Part shown: piece after piece, positions 1 through 8,203 of the stretch
Numbering within the stretch: position 1 is the first letter of the stretch
Layout of the letters: each line of letters begins with the position of its first letter
From: Larix sibirica
Lineage: Eukaryota; Streptophyta; Pinopsida; Pinales; Pinaceae
NCBI GenBank assembly: GCA_004151065.3
Contig: NWUY0303987838.1
Coordinates: forward strand, 3,154 to 16,711
Direction of reading: 5' to 3'
Length of the DNA: 13,558 bases
Translations under genes and position numbers: made by a program
Notes under the pieces: generated by a model
Told to the model about the DNA's origin: nothing
The model's input: the letters and a program-made list of their open reading frames with translations, nothing else
Databases searched by the model: none

Positions 1-90
1 GGTGTCCTGTTTCCGAGGTCACCTTGTCTTGTGTCCGACACTTGTGTGTATGTGTCTTGTGTCCTTGTGTCAGGTGACTTAGTCCTTACA
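1..90. repeat. GT-rich tract with short palindromes
   Basis: The first 90 bases are a GTGTC/TTGTC-rich tract. It holds a perfect palindrome, GTGTCCGACAC, at 31-41. It also holds a wider inverted repeat, GTCACCT at 18-24 against AGGTGAC at 72-78. This composition is typical of degenerate repeat edges in plant genomes. No element boundary can be fixed, because the tract may continue to the left of the window. Confidence 0.4.
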
Positions 91-1790
91 AACAATAAGA
101 CCATAAATAATTTGTAAGAAAAGGCGTCTAGAAAAATTGCTTGGGGATTCAGCAGTGGAGAGAAAGAAACCTAAGCATTCTAGATAAAGTTCATAGATGA
201 CCCCCCTGGACGATAGTTAACAAGTTCAAATTTTAGTTCAGTATGATACGGAAAAATGCATATGAAGAAAATCTAGTACTGAAAAAAATGGGCACTATAG
301 ATAGAAAATATGCATTTTTTTTCAAACTTTAGGTTTTAAAGTGTCGACCTCCTTCCTCACCTCATTCAAGGTTGACATAAGGGGATCAAAAATCATTCCC
401 ACACCCAGTCTCCTTAGTAAATTCCCCAAATGCCTTGAAAATCATATGCCCCTCCTTGATAGGCAATTAAGGTGACTGTGGAGCTCCTCTTATTGTTTTC
501 ATTCTTTGAGTACAACCATTGTTTTAAAAGTTGGAATTAGAATCAGAATTGACTGATCAGACTTGTACACGAGTGTTGAACCAATTGAACTGGCCAATCT
601 GAGTAGTTTTGTATCAAACTGGTCGGAACCAGTTTGTCCTCTTTTAGGGTCAAACTTGTTGGTTCTGGTTCAAGTTTGTCTGCTTTTTAAAACACAGTCC
701 AACTGCCTTGAAAATAATTTCTTTACTTTTGTTGTAGCAGGTTAGAATGTGGCACCATTATCCTTATGAGGATCTTGGGGGGAGCTGCAGCTGAATTTTT
801 GTATGGTTTCCTGTTGGATCTGCTGTTGTTTTCTCTCAAATACTCCCAATAACGGCAGAGGAAACACAATGAATTAAACAATATCTATTCTTTGCTGCCA
901 ATTTCTTCAGACTTGGCAAGCGAAGCAAACCGTTCTGAACAATTAATCGTATTTCCAAATTACTGAATAATTTGTCCTGAATCTCCTGATTCAGTTGAAT
1001 CTGGGAACTATGATCTAGACATCTTATTCATCTCCCCTTTCAGGGGCAGAAGGTGAGGAGGGGCATCCAAAGAGTACATGAAAGGGGGAGATGGTCAATG
1101 GAGTCATGGACATACTCACAAATTGCTGTGGTAGAGAGGCCTCAGAATATCAACATCGTCTCTGCCCCACAAACTACACTAGTGAATCTTCTAAGAAGAA
1201 CAAAGAGCCATGTAAAGCTATGTCTACTGTCTGGAGACTGATTCACCAAGAGATCTAAGGTCTGAAAATAAGAAGCAATCGTGAAGATGCTCTCTAAGAG
1301 GATTCTATTCCAGAGTTCAAAATATTTGCAGTTTTGGAGAAACACTAGAAAACTTCCAACACTATTGCCTTTACCAATCAAGGTTTAGTGCACTGTACGG
1401 TTACATTTATTGTTTGTGTAACTGTGACCGTCATTTTGCTGGTAGGTCAGCTTGTAAGCTCTTTCTGCGGCAACAGGTTCATTTGATTAATTTCTCTAGC
1501 TTGATTGTGTGACCACGTTTGAGCAAGGTTTCTTTGTCAAATTGAGATTTTTTTGCTTAATATTACATCCTATTGTAATTGTACTTAAATTGTTTTTCTT
1601 AATTGAAATTCCTTTTAGAAATTAAACCTCTAGGGGACCAATACTTTCAGGTTGTAATAATTTGTTCCACTGTTTGTTGTACATTGGGAGATATTGAATT
1701 GAATGCTTACTTTTATATGTTTAGATGGGCCCAATTATGTTGGTTAGAAGTTGGGATTTGTTTTCTTTGTCACATTTTTGCAATTGCCAG
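91..1790. other. Probable 3' part of a long UPF3 intron, no confident exon
   Basis: No reading frame in this stretch resembles the RRM-like domain or the basic middle region of UPF3. Because the exon starting at 1791 opens in phase 0 right after a CAG acceptor, the stretch is read as the end of the preceding intron. Long introns are common in large plant genomes. The sequence just before the acceptor is moderately T-rich (ttttctttgtcacatttttg). The stretch contains short AT-rich runs and one unrecognised 55-codon ORF, listed separately. Whether an earlier UPF3 exon hides here cannot be excluded without transcript data. Confidence 0.5.
1091..1258 (+). pseudogene. Unrecognised 55-codon ORF in a decayed frame
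   Basis: ATG at 1091 opens a 55-codon frame that ends at TAA 1256-1258. It begins MVNGVMDILTNCC and ends VWRLIHQEI. The product is hydrophilic, with a Cys/His-containing part (NCCGREASEYQHRLC) followed by a Lys-rich part (SSKKNKEPCK). An in-frame TGA lies four codons upstream of the ATG. The same frame continues after the stop, broken by further stops near 1295 and 1346. It then gives a hydrophobic run (VTFIVCVTVTVILLVGQLV) near 1400-1460 that could have been a membrane segment. Together this looks more like an eroded coding sequence than a live small gene, but I recognise no family and chance is possible. It lies in what is probably a UPF3 intron. Confidence 0.2.
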
Positions 1791-2088
1791 GGCCGTATTA
1801 CTGAGGCATCCTTCTCAAATAGTATTGGTGTTGCGGTTCAACCTCAAAGGCGACAAATGTCATCCATCAAAGGCGTTTCTTCGGTACAACATCATGGTGG
1901 GTCAATGAATCAACAGGGCATAACATCGCCTGTTAGAGGATCTCCATCATCATCCTTTAAACTACATCAACGCCGTGAGCAAAGTGGGAGAATTGTGAAA
2001 GGTATATTATTAAAGGACTTTCAGCAGCCTCAGTCACCAACGACCTTTCAAGCTGAGCAGCAGAATCAAGTAGCATATGTACAAAAAG
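1791..2088 (+). CDS. UPF3: UPF3 exon: Ser/Gln-rich linker
   Basis: The exon begins after the acceptor ttgccag and ends at the donor aaaaag|gtatgc, leaving one base (g) that combines with 'at' of the next exon to give Asp. It encodes 99 residues starting GRITEASFSNS and ending NQVAYVQK. The sequence is polar and rich in Ser, Gln and Arg, with the segment SGRIVKGILLKDFQ as its most ordered-looking part. This is expected for the disordered linker between the RRM-like domain and the EJC-binding motif. If the following intron were retained, translation would stop at 2118-2120. Confidence 0.8.
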
Positions 2089-3241
2089 GTATGCAGCATT
2101 CTAGGCATCTTGTTATTTGATTAATCTGAAAGACTAGAGTAATGTTCTTGGCTGTTCCCTTTGAAGATGCCTAAAGTTTTAGATGATAAGGTTTAATGAC
2201 TAATCTATTTAATTTTTCTGATATAAATACTAAAAAACTTTTAGATGAGAAGCTGGCTACAATTGATTTGCATGGTGTTGCAAATATAGCTGAAAAACAA
2301 GATAGACGGATGAGGAATAAGGACAGGCCTGATCGCCCTGTTTGGACTCCCCGTCGGCGTTCTGATGGAGCTATGGGTGCAGATGAATCTCAGCCATGTA
2401 TTGCTTCTGACTGTGCACAGTCATCATCGGATGTGGTAGCGCCCATAAGATCTCAAGTTCACATTGAAGGGGTTTCCCAGTTCCATCATGGACCGACCCT
2501 TGGGTTAATGGATTTTTCTATAGAGGATAATTTATCAGTGGATAATTCCAGTGCCAATCCATCTGGGGCTCTGGGGAAATCCCATCTTGTTGATTCAGCA
2601 GGTGCTCAAATTGTCTGGTTAAATCGTATGAACAGTAACACTAGTTTGGGACCTTCCTTGGAGCAGTCTTCAATTCAGGGAGAACTGAAAAGTGAGATGT
2701 TGATGACTAGCAGGACTGGAGAAAATGGTGAGTTTAGTGTGCTTTCTTTTCCTTCCCTTCTCTCTTTGGTTTATTGGAGGGATATGTTTTAGCCTTTATT
2801 TCCAAGCTCAAATGATTGGGCATTGAGAAATCTACAACATTTTTTGTTTTTTTGCTTATTTATGTTGTTTTAAAATGTATATACACACACATATATTATG
2901 GTTTTTAAGCAGGAACTCACAGACAAATTTTGAGGCGTCCTCTGCAATTAGGAATAAAGGAATCAGACAGTTCTCTAGGTGCAACTGAGACAAAATCTTC
3001 TAAGCGAGGTGGTGCTTCAGGCTATGGAAACCATGAGGTATGCTATAATGGGTTAATGGCATTGAACTTGTGCACAAATGATGTTAACCCATCTTCAAAT
3101 TAACGTGGTTGCAAAGTGTCTTCATTCTCTTCACAAAGGATGATATTGATTTTTCTTTTGTATTGATTTCTGTTTTTTATCTGATGGTTTTTTCAGAAGC
3201 AGGTTTGGGTTGCGGTTCAGAAATCTGGATCTGGTTCTTAA
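1791..3241 (+). CDS. UPF3: UPF3, nonsense-mediated mRNA decay factor, C-terminal four exons (5' partial)
   Basis: UPF3 links exon-junction complexes left on spliced mRNA to UPF2 and UPF1, so that transcripts with premature stops are degraded. It shuttles between nucleus and cytoplasm. Join 1791..2088, 2245..2727, 2913..3037, 3197..3241. Introns of 156, 185 and 159 bp are all GT/AG, and the codon split at each junction restores an open frame, giving 316 residues and TAA. Seen: a Ser/Gln-rich low-complexity region (residues 1-99), then RRMRNKDRPDRPVW around residues 120-133, then an acidic and Ser-rich stretch, then SKRGGASGYGNHE and a KQVWVAVQKSGSGS end. The RNKDRP core is the EJC-binding motif known from animal UPF3 proteins, and the Lys-Gln-Val-Trp-Val tail is plant-like. 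The RRM-like UPF2-binding domain must lie upstream of the window. No frameshift or premature stop is present, so the gene looks functional. Family identity rests on motif memory, not on a search. Confidence 0.88.
2245..2727 (+). CDS. UPF3: UPF3 exon: EJC-binding motif
   Basis: The acceptor is aaacttttag and the donor is aaatg|gtgagt, close to the plant consensus. The exon encodes about 161 residues. After a short helix-like segment (EKLATIDLHGVANIAEKQD) it carries the basic motif RRMRNKDRPDRPVWTPRRR at about 2304-2360. Arg-Asn-Lys-Asp-Arg-Pro is the core that in animal UPF3B contacts the EJC through eIF4A3, Y14 and MAGOH. The rest is acidic, Ser/Asn-rich and probably disordered. Retention of the next intron would give a stop at 2790. 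Confidence 0.87.
2913..3037 (+). CDS. UPF3: UPF3 exon: basic Gly/Ser-rich tail
   Basis: This 125-bp exon lies between the acceptor tttaagcag and the donor catgag|gtatgc. Two bases complete a Gly codon, followed by 41 codons. It encodes THRQILRRPLQLG, then a Ser/Thr-rich piece, then SSKRGGASGYGNHE. The SKRG...GYGNHE pattern is what I associate with the C-terminus of plant UPF3 proteins. The exon ends in phase 0, which fits the last exon. Confidence 0.82.
3197..3241 (+). CDS. UPF3: UPF3 terminal coding exon and stop codon
   Basis: After a strong T-rich acceptor (ggttttttcag), 14 codons encode KQVWVAVQKSGSGS and end at TAA 3239-3241. Gly-Asn-His-Glu at the end of the previous exon runs straight into Lys-Gln-Val-Trp-Val, as expected for plant UPF3. 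I expect VWVQKS in relatives, so the extra Val-Ala (gttgcg) may be a six-base insertion or a sign of a different local splice choice. A good 5' splice site (gatg|gtaag) follows only 14 nt after the stop. Confidence 0.8.
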   Translation, partial: KQVWVAVQKSGSGS

Positions 3242-3255
3242 GTTTATTGGAGATG

Positions 3256-3261
3256 GTAAGA
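3256..3261 (+). promoter_or_regulatory. Candidate 5' splice site in the UPF3 3' UTR
   Basis: The sequence agatg|gtaaga, with GT at 3256-3257, matches the plant 5' splice consensus well and starts 14 nt after the stop codon. If used, the last coding exon would be only 59 nt and the 3' UTR would be spliced. A junction this near the stop would not itself trigger NMD under the roughly 50-nt rule. Use of the site is inferred and needs RNA evidence. Confidence 0.35.
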
Positions 3262-3359
3262 ATTACGTGTTCTTATATGTCATCATAGTTCTTAAGGATA
3301 TTATTGATTCTCTTTTGCCCTTTTCCTTCCTTTTTTACCTGAATATTTCTGTCTTCTCA

Positions 3360-3365
3360 AATAAA
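3360..3365 (+). terminator. Candidate UPF3 polyadenylation signal AATAAA
   Basis: AATAAA occurs about 120 nt downstream of the UPF3 stop, after a T-rich stretch (3300-3350). It would give a short unspliced 3' UTR. A second AATAAA at 4208-4213 could serve a longer form. Plant poly(A) signals are loose, so neither assignment is secure. Confidence 0.3.
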
Positions 3366-5415
3366 CAAAGATAAATCCATAAGCGATGCTATAATTATCA
3401 ACAAATCGCAGGTTGACTGTGCTGGTGATATTCTACTAGCCACATCTGGATCTAGCTAGAGTCTTGATCACTAATTTAATTAAAGATTTCATTAAATGAT
3501 ATCCTTCACTTTAGTCTAGTCCTGCAAAAATTGTACGTGGTTGTCAAATAGCTAGGACAAGAAACAATTGGCTGAATAAGCCGTGCCTATATAAATGATC
3601 ATTTCTAAGGAGTCTATAGTAAAGATTATTAGCCCAATACTGGACCTTAGTTCTTAGTATATCCCCGAATCTACCTGCAACTAGCCATCATGATCCTTTC
3701 TGCGATTTAAAGAAGTTATATAGTTTATCCTTTGACTACATATGCCTGCCATCTTTTTTTTTGCATTTCCTATTTGGGCTGTGTGCTCTGTAAGGATATA
3801 GTTAGATAGTTTATATCTGGAGCTTCATGTAAAAGGGAGCATACTGCTTCTATGGCAGATTTACCTTGGGTATTATAGATTCTAGAGGCAACTCTGTTGC
3901 AAGCAAAATGATAATCCAGTTTTCATCCATGATTAGTCAATTACAAATCCGGAGGCTCTCAGCAGGCCTGCATTTTCTCCAATTTCGTTCAGATTTTTGT
4001 TTTTGGATTGGATGGGTGTATAGTATACTGACCAAGGATTGCCATTGTTGATCATTGTTGCACATTCTATTGTTCCACATGATAAATTCTGAAAGTGCAT
4101 CACATCAGAGTTATAAATCATGCATTCTCTCTTGTTTCTAATATGTAAATGGAGTCACTGTAGTATATATTTTGATATGGCCGTGTATTTTAGAAATTTA
4201 TTACTTCAATAAATATGCTCAGTGCTATCTGAAAGTGGCTGAAATTGAATGCTGATCATTTTGATGCAGAGTAGGGAAATGCTATGCAACTGATTTAATA
4301 TGGTATGTTGGCTTTGGTCACTACCTTCAGTTTCGGCTTTATTGTGACTTGTACAAGCTATTGGGTGTCTAATGTGTTGGAAGTACGCAACTGGCATTTT
4401 TTCAGTTGGTAAAGCGTTAAGAGGTCTGTCAGAGACAAAAGATGAACGTATAGCTGGTGAGTCCAGGGAGCTTTCTTGCTGCTACACATCTACAATATAG
4501 CAGTCTGCCTCTGGGCCATTGGCTTGGACTGTCGAAGTGATAAAGTTACAATCTAGCAATTTCATGGATTATCTGGTTTGGACCATTTGTTTTGGGAGAC
4601 AACAAGTCTTAGTTGTCCTGGGAAGCATTGTTGCTTGGATCAGCAGGGCGGTTATCTTCTGTATATATTACCGGTGCAACTTTTGTGAAGGCATGTCAGT
4701 ATATATTCAACTATATTCCAGTCATGATGGTAAATATTCAGTCATCTAAACAAATTATTAGTGCTAGGCGTGCCACCTGCTTTTCTGCTTAAGCTGTGGT
4801 GGTCCCTTCAATATATCTTTACAGGTTTGGCAGAACTGGCTTGTGGAATGAATATATATGTCAAGCAGGATTTCTGTCCTGGGACTGGGATTCCTAGTTG
4901 AATATTACTTTTAGCTTCTAGAATTGGATCTGTTCTTTTCTGGGAAAAGTGAGTATACCCATTGCTTATGCACAGATTGTATCCGGATAAAGATAAATAG
5001 GACATTATACTGAAGCTCCGTCCTACATCAAGGCACATCAACCAGGGGATCCCGGCTTTTTCTCCTAGTTTATATGCTCTTTATCACTGATGTCCTGTAT
5101 AAATGATTCAGTCACATTCAAGCCACTGAGGCTTTCTATAAATTACATAAAAGTTGCAGGCCAAAACAGTATACATAAAATTTAACACCATACATGAATA
5201 AAGATTTTTTGTGTCAGGCTTACATTTTAAACAATCTTGCCATGGTTACTTTATAGCCATTTACGTACAACATTGGAGGATCGAAAGCATTCAATGGATT
5301 TTATATGGGGAAATTTCTGCCATCCTTATTGGTGATTGACTTTTGGCTACAACATTGTGTTGCTAAAATTGTTTGATGTCTACACCATTTTCACTGAAGT
5401 ATAATCATTTGCTTC

Positions 5416-5874
5416 TCTTGTTTTTCTCAGAAGTTTCATGCCCTCGATTGTGATAACATTCCATCTTAATATCTTGTTCTCATGCACGAGAAATTGCATT
5501 TACGTAGGCATTGTCTGGCTATTCATATTTCAAGGGCGATGCATCAAGAAGTTGATCTGTCTATGTTCTGGTTAAAACTTTATTTCTAGTATCTATCTAT
5601 CTATAACCATAGAAGTTGCAATATTTACTTCAGGAATTAGCCTTCTTGTTTTTCTCAGAAGTTTCATGCCCTCGATTGTGATAACATTCCATCTTAATAT
5701 CTTGTTCTCATGCACGAGAAATTGCATTTACGTAGGCATTGTCTGGCTATTCATATTTCAAGGGCGATGCATCAAGAAGTTGATCTGTCTATGTTCTGGT
5801 TAAAACTTTATTTCTACTATCTATCTATCTATAACCATAGAAGTTGCAATATTTACTTCAGGAATTAGCCTTCT
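5416..5874. repeat. Tandem duplication, 228 bp x2, one mismatch
   Basis: The segment 5416-5643 is repeated directly at 5644-5871, and identity runs on to 5874. By eye the only difference is g5589 versus c5817, so 227 of 228 bases agree and the duplication is recent. Each copy starts with a T-rich tract ending in cttgtttttctcag, which resembles a 3' splice site, and contains a short (CTAT)n run near its end. No coding frame spans the copies. Confidence 0.95.
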
Positions 5875-5929
5875 GTATTAGTTCTCATTTATTAATTATT
5901 TATTACATGGTTGAAGATGGCAACAAAGA

Positions 5930-6060
5930 GCGGGGTCTTGGTTCACTGGTAAGCTTACATAGTATCAACTTTCAAGTCATCCACCAGGGTTCCATCTTCA
6001 TTGTGGTCAACCCCTGAATGCCACATTGAAAAAGTCACGAGGCCGGGTTCAAGTCTTGAT
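5930..6060 (+). mobile_element. Possible tRNA-derived SINE head (pol III A and B boxes)
   Basis: TTGGTTCACTGGTAAGC at 5938-5954 resembles a tRNA D-arm A box as found in plant SINEs. GGGTTCCATCTTC at 5987-5999, about 40 nt on, resembles a degenerate B box. A second B-box-like word, GGGTTCAAGTCTT, follows at 6045-6057. Order and spacing fit a SINE promoter. No full tRNA fold, 3' tail or target-site duplication could be assigned, so this remains tentative. Confidence 0.25.
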
Positions 6061-6436
6061 CAAATTTGGGGTAGAAGCCAAAAAAGGAAAATGCCTACAA
6101 ATTAAGAGCAAGGAGTCATTGAGCTAATGTTTGTGCGTTGTCTCTTGGAGGGTGGGGGGAGGTGATCTGGAGAGTGCTTATGTCATTGGGAATGGGCAAA
6201 ATCATCTTGTGCCTTGTGTCATTGGGAATGGGCAAATCGGGTTCAAGTCTTAATCAAATTTGGGGTAGATGCCAAAAAAGGAAAATGCCTGCAAATTAAG
6301 AGCAAGGAGTCATTGAACTAATGCTTGTGCGTTGTCTCTTGGAGGGTGGGGGGAGGTGATCTGGAGAGTGCCTATGTCATTGGGAATGGGCAAAATCATA
6401 TTGTGCCTTGTGTCATTGGGAATGGGCAAAATCATC
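6044..6436. repeat. Tandem duplication, 194 bp x2, with nested 37-bp repeats
   Basis: 6044-6237 is repeated at 6238-6431 with only a few substitutions (for example cttgatc/cttaatc and gaagcc/gatgcc). Inside each copy the phrase TGTCATTGGGAATGGGCAAA appears twice about 37 bp apart, as at 6181 and 6218. The unit includes a G-rich run (gagggtggggggaggtg). There is no open frame. The unit may derive from the SINE-like sequence at its left edge. Confidence 0.92.
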
Positions 6437-6460
6437 TAGGTGGGGGGGGATTGTGAGTGA

Positions 6461-6780
6461 GTGGACCTTCTAAGCCACATTGAGAATGAGAATATAGGTG
6501 CCTAATAAGCATGTAGTTGCGTTTGAGCTCTAAGCTTCGCTAGCTCAAAATCAAAATATATACCTCTTGGTTTCCTTAATTGACAATCAGGGAATAAGCC
6601 AATTGCAACTTGATATCTGTTTTTGACTGCTGTCTACATATTTTTGCTTTGAACCTTTAGCTTGGAATCGTTATGTTTGGAAATTAAAAAATAAAATGCC
6701 CATCAGCTTGATGGGTAAGGAATACAACAGTTTTATCTGTAGTTAATATTGTTCATCAATATTAAACTTGATTTGGAAGG
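6461..6780. repeat. Diverged family of about 300 bp, copy A
   Basis: Copy A starts gtggaccttctaagccac and shares ordered blocks with 6998-7265 and 7271-7425: gcatgkagttgc, ttgacaatca, tgcaacttgatat, a taaaatgcc block and cagcttgatgggtaa. The copies differ by many substitutions and small indels, so they are much older than the 228-bp pair. A perfect hairpin, CCCATCA-gct-TGATGGG, lies at 6699-6715. Confidence 0.85.
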
Positions 6781-6985
6781 TGCTGTCAGGGGTGTAATTG
6801 CGAGGATATACAATATTAAACTTTATTTGGAGAGTGCTTTGTCTGGGGTGTAATTGCGAGGATATACAATATTAAACTTTATTTGGGGGGTGCTTTGTCT
6901 GGGGTGTAATTGCGAGTATATAAAATATTAAACTTGATTTGGAGAGTGCTTTGTGTCGGGTGTAATTTAAAGTATATAAAATATG
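6757..6985. repeat. Tandem array, about 56 bp x4
   Basis: Units start at 6757, 6811, 6867 and 6923. Each reads aatattaaactt-atttgg-gagtgctttgtctggggtgtaattgcgagkatata with small differences, and the last unit decays (gtgtcgggtgtaatttaaag). The first unit coincides with the right end of repeat copy A, so the array seems to have grown by amplifying that end. No coding capacity is seen. Confidence 0.93.
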
Positions 6986-6997
6986 CAAGAGGCGAGG

Positions 6998-7265
6998 GTG
7001 GACCTTCTAAAGCCACAATGAGAACATGGTGCCTGATAAGCATGGAGTTGCATTTGAGCTTTGCTAGCTTAAAATCAAAATAAAAACCTTGTATTAATTG
7101 ACAATCAAGAAAGAAGGCAGTTGCAATTTGATATTTTAGCTGTGAACCTTTGCATTGGGTTTGTTAAGAAATAAAAATGTAAAATGCCTATCAGCTTGAT
7201 GGGTAATCCTTATACAACGGCCTTTTCTGCAGTTAATGATGTTCGTTAATGTTAAACTTATGAAA
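6998..7265. repeat. Diverged family of about 300 bp, copy B
   Basis: Copy B starts gtggaccttctaaagccac and follows copy A block by block to gttaatgttaaactta. The hairpin seen in copy A is present as CCTATCA-gct-TGATGGG at about 7187-7203, with one G-T type mismatch in the arm. Copy B lacks the 56-bp amplification found at the end of copy A. Confidence 0.85.
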
Positions 7266-7270
7266 TAAGG

Positions 7271-7425
7271 TGCAACTTGATATCAGTTTCAACTATTGTT
7301 TACATATTTTTGCGTTAGATTCATGGTTATCATTGTATTTGCGGTTATGTTAAGAAATAAAAATGTAAAATGCGAGCTTGATGGGTGATCCTCAGAGTAC
7401 AGCAGCCTCTTCTGCATTTTTTTTT
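7271..7425. repeat. Diverged family of about 300 bp, partial copy C
   Basis: Copy C covers only the second half of the unit, from tgcaacttgatatcag through gttaagaaataaaaatgtaaaatgc and gcttgatgggt to tcttctgcattttt. The left hairpin arm is mostly lost (gcgagcttgatggg). It follows copy B directly, about 149 bp after the matching point in B. Confidence 0.75.
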
Positions 7426-7949
7426 AAATTTTAACTTAATTCTGCTAATGATTAATGGTGAAAGTTTTTCGGTTTGTATTCTCTCAATTGGTGCATTGCT
7501 TATTTGCAAGCGTCTCAAGTGGAGTTCCAGGCAATGCTGTTTGGTTGACCAAAGGTTTGTGTGGGTTTGAAGCGAAAATTAAGTAGAGCTGTTTGATTTG
7601 ATGCGAGAATGAGTACCCTTGAGATGGTTGATTTGCTGATTTGCTCTTCTGATTTCAGTGAACTTCATTAACGGCTATTGAATTTTGAATTTTGTTTTCC
7701 CTTACTTTCATTTCAGAAACAATAAAATACACTTTCTAAGAACAAATACTAAAGAATGTCAATTTTAGATGAAATTGTAATTTTAATTTATGGAATTGTT
7801 ATTTTCAACTTAAAAGATGTTACCAATTTATTATATTATCATCTTTGTTTCATTTTGAGGCTTTCTGTGAAGCAATGATGTAAATGTAGCAAATGGAGCT
7901 AGTTGTTTGTTGTCTTCCATTGAATTTGAATACATTGTGGTGACCGCCT
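7426..7949. other. Gene-free AT-rich spacer
   Basis: This stretch is AT-rich with poly-T and poly-A runs and only short chance ORFs. I see no repeat, RNA gene or element end in it. Confidence 0.5.
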
Positions 7950-8114
7950 AAGATTGCTTGTGCTTATTAGCAATAACGAAGATCATTGATTTTTTTTCCC
8001 TTTGTAAATTGTGGGCACTTTCTTGCATTTAAGATTTTGCTTATGCTTATTAGCAAGCATGAAGATCATTTATTTCTTTTTCCTTGGTAAATTGTAGGTA
8101 CTTCCTTGCATTTT
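7950..8114. repeat. Tandem duplication, about 81 bp x2, diverged
   Basis: 7950-8030 and 8031-8114 share aagattgcttgtgcttattagcaa, then gaagatcatt, a T-rich tract, ggtaaattgt and a terminal cttgcattt. They differ by several substitutions and small indels. The right end overlaps the start of the next (47-bp) duplication, so the copies form a chain. Confidence 0.85.
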
Positions 8115-8203
8115 GTGTGTATTTAGTTTAAACTTGGTGTTGAATACAATGCTTGCATTTTGTGTGTAGTTAGTTTAAACTTGTTGGTGTTGAAAACAAT
8201 GCA
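8105..8203. repeat. Tandem duplication, 47-50 bp x2
   Basis: cttgcattttgtgtgta at 8105 recurs at 8152. Each is followed by ttagtttaaacttg, ggtgttgaa and acaatgc. The second copy has an extra ttg (cttgttggtg), and that longer form is what the next 117-bp duplication carries. This orders the events: the 47-bp step gave the template for the 117-bp step. Confidence 0.85.

Larger units (their letters stand above)
3242..5415 (+). other. UPF3 3' flank or spliced 3' UTR, no second gene
   Basis: No ORF here resembles a protein. Exon-like islands with fitting splice sites occur: 4270-4300 (gatgcag before, gtatgt after), 4406-4456 (tttttcag before, gtgagt after) and the start of a segment after tctttacag at about 4825. 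The second is open in one frame (GKALRGLSETKDERIAG). They could be 3' UTR exons of the UPF3 transcript spliced from the donor at 3256, or chance. Apart from these I see no repeats or RNA genes. Confidence 0.35.

Noticed and set aside
127-184. Imperfect inverted repeat tctagaaaaattgctt / aagcattctaga as MITE ends
   Set aside because: The arms are short and mismatched, and no target-site duplication is visible.
1041-1058. Nine-base micro-exon (tttcag|gggcagaag|gtgagg) of UPF3
   Set aside because: The flanking splice sites look good, but nine bases give no sequence to match and no neighbouring UPF3 exon supports it.
4519-4749. 76-codon + strand frame downstream of UPF3
   Set aside because: Hydrophobic and Cys/Ile-rich with no family resemblance. 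It lies in what is better read as UPF3 3' flank.
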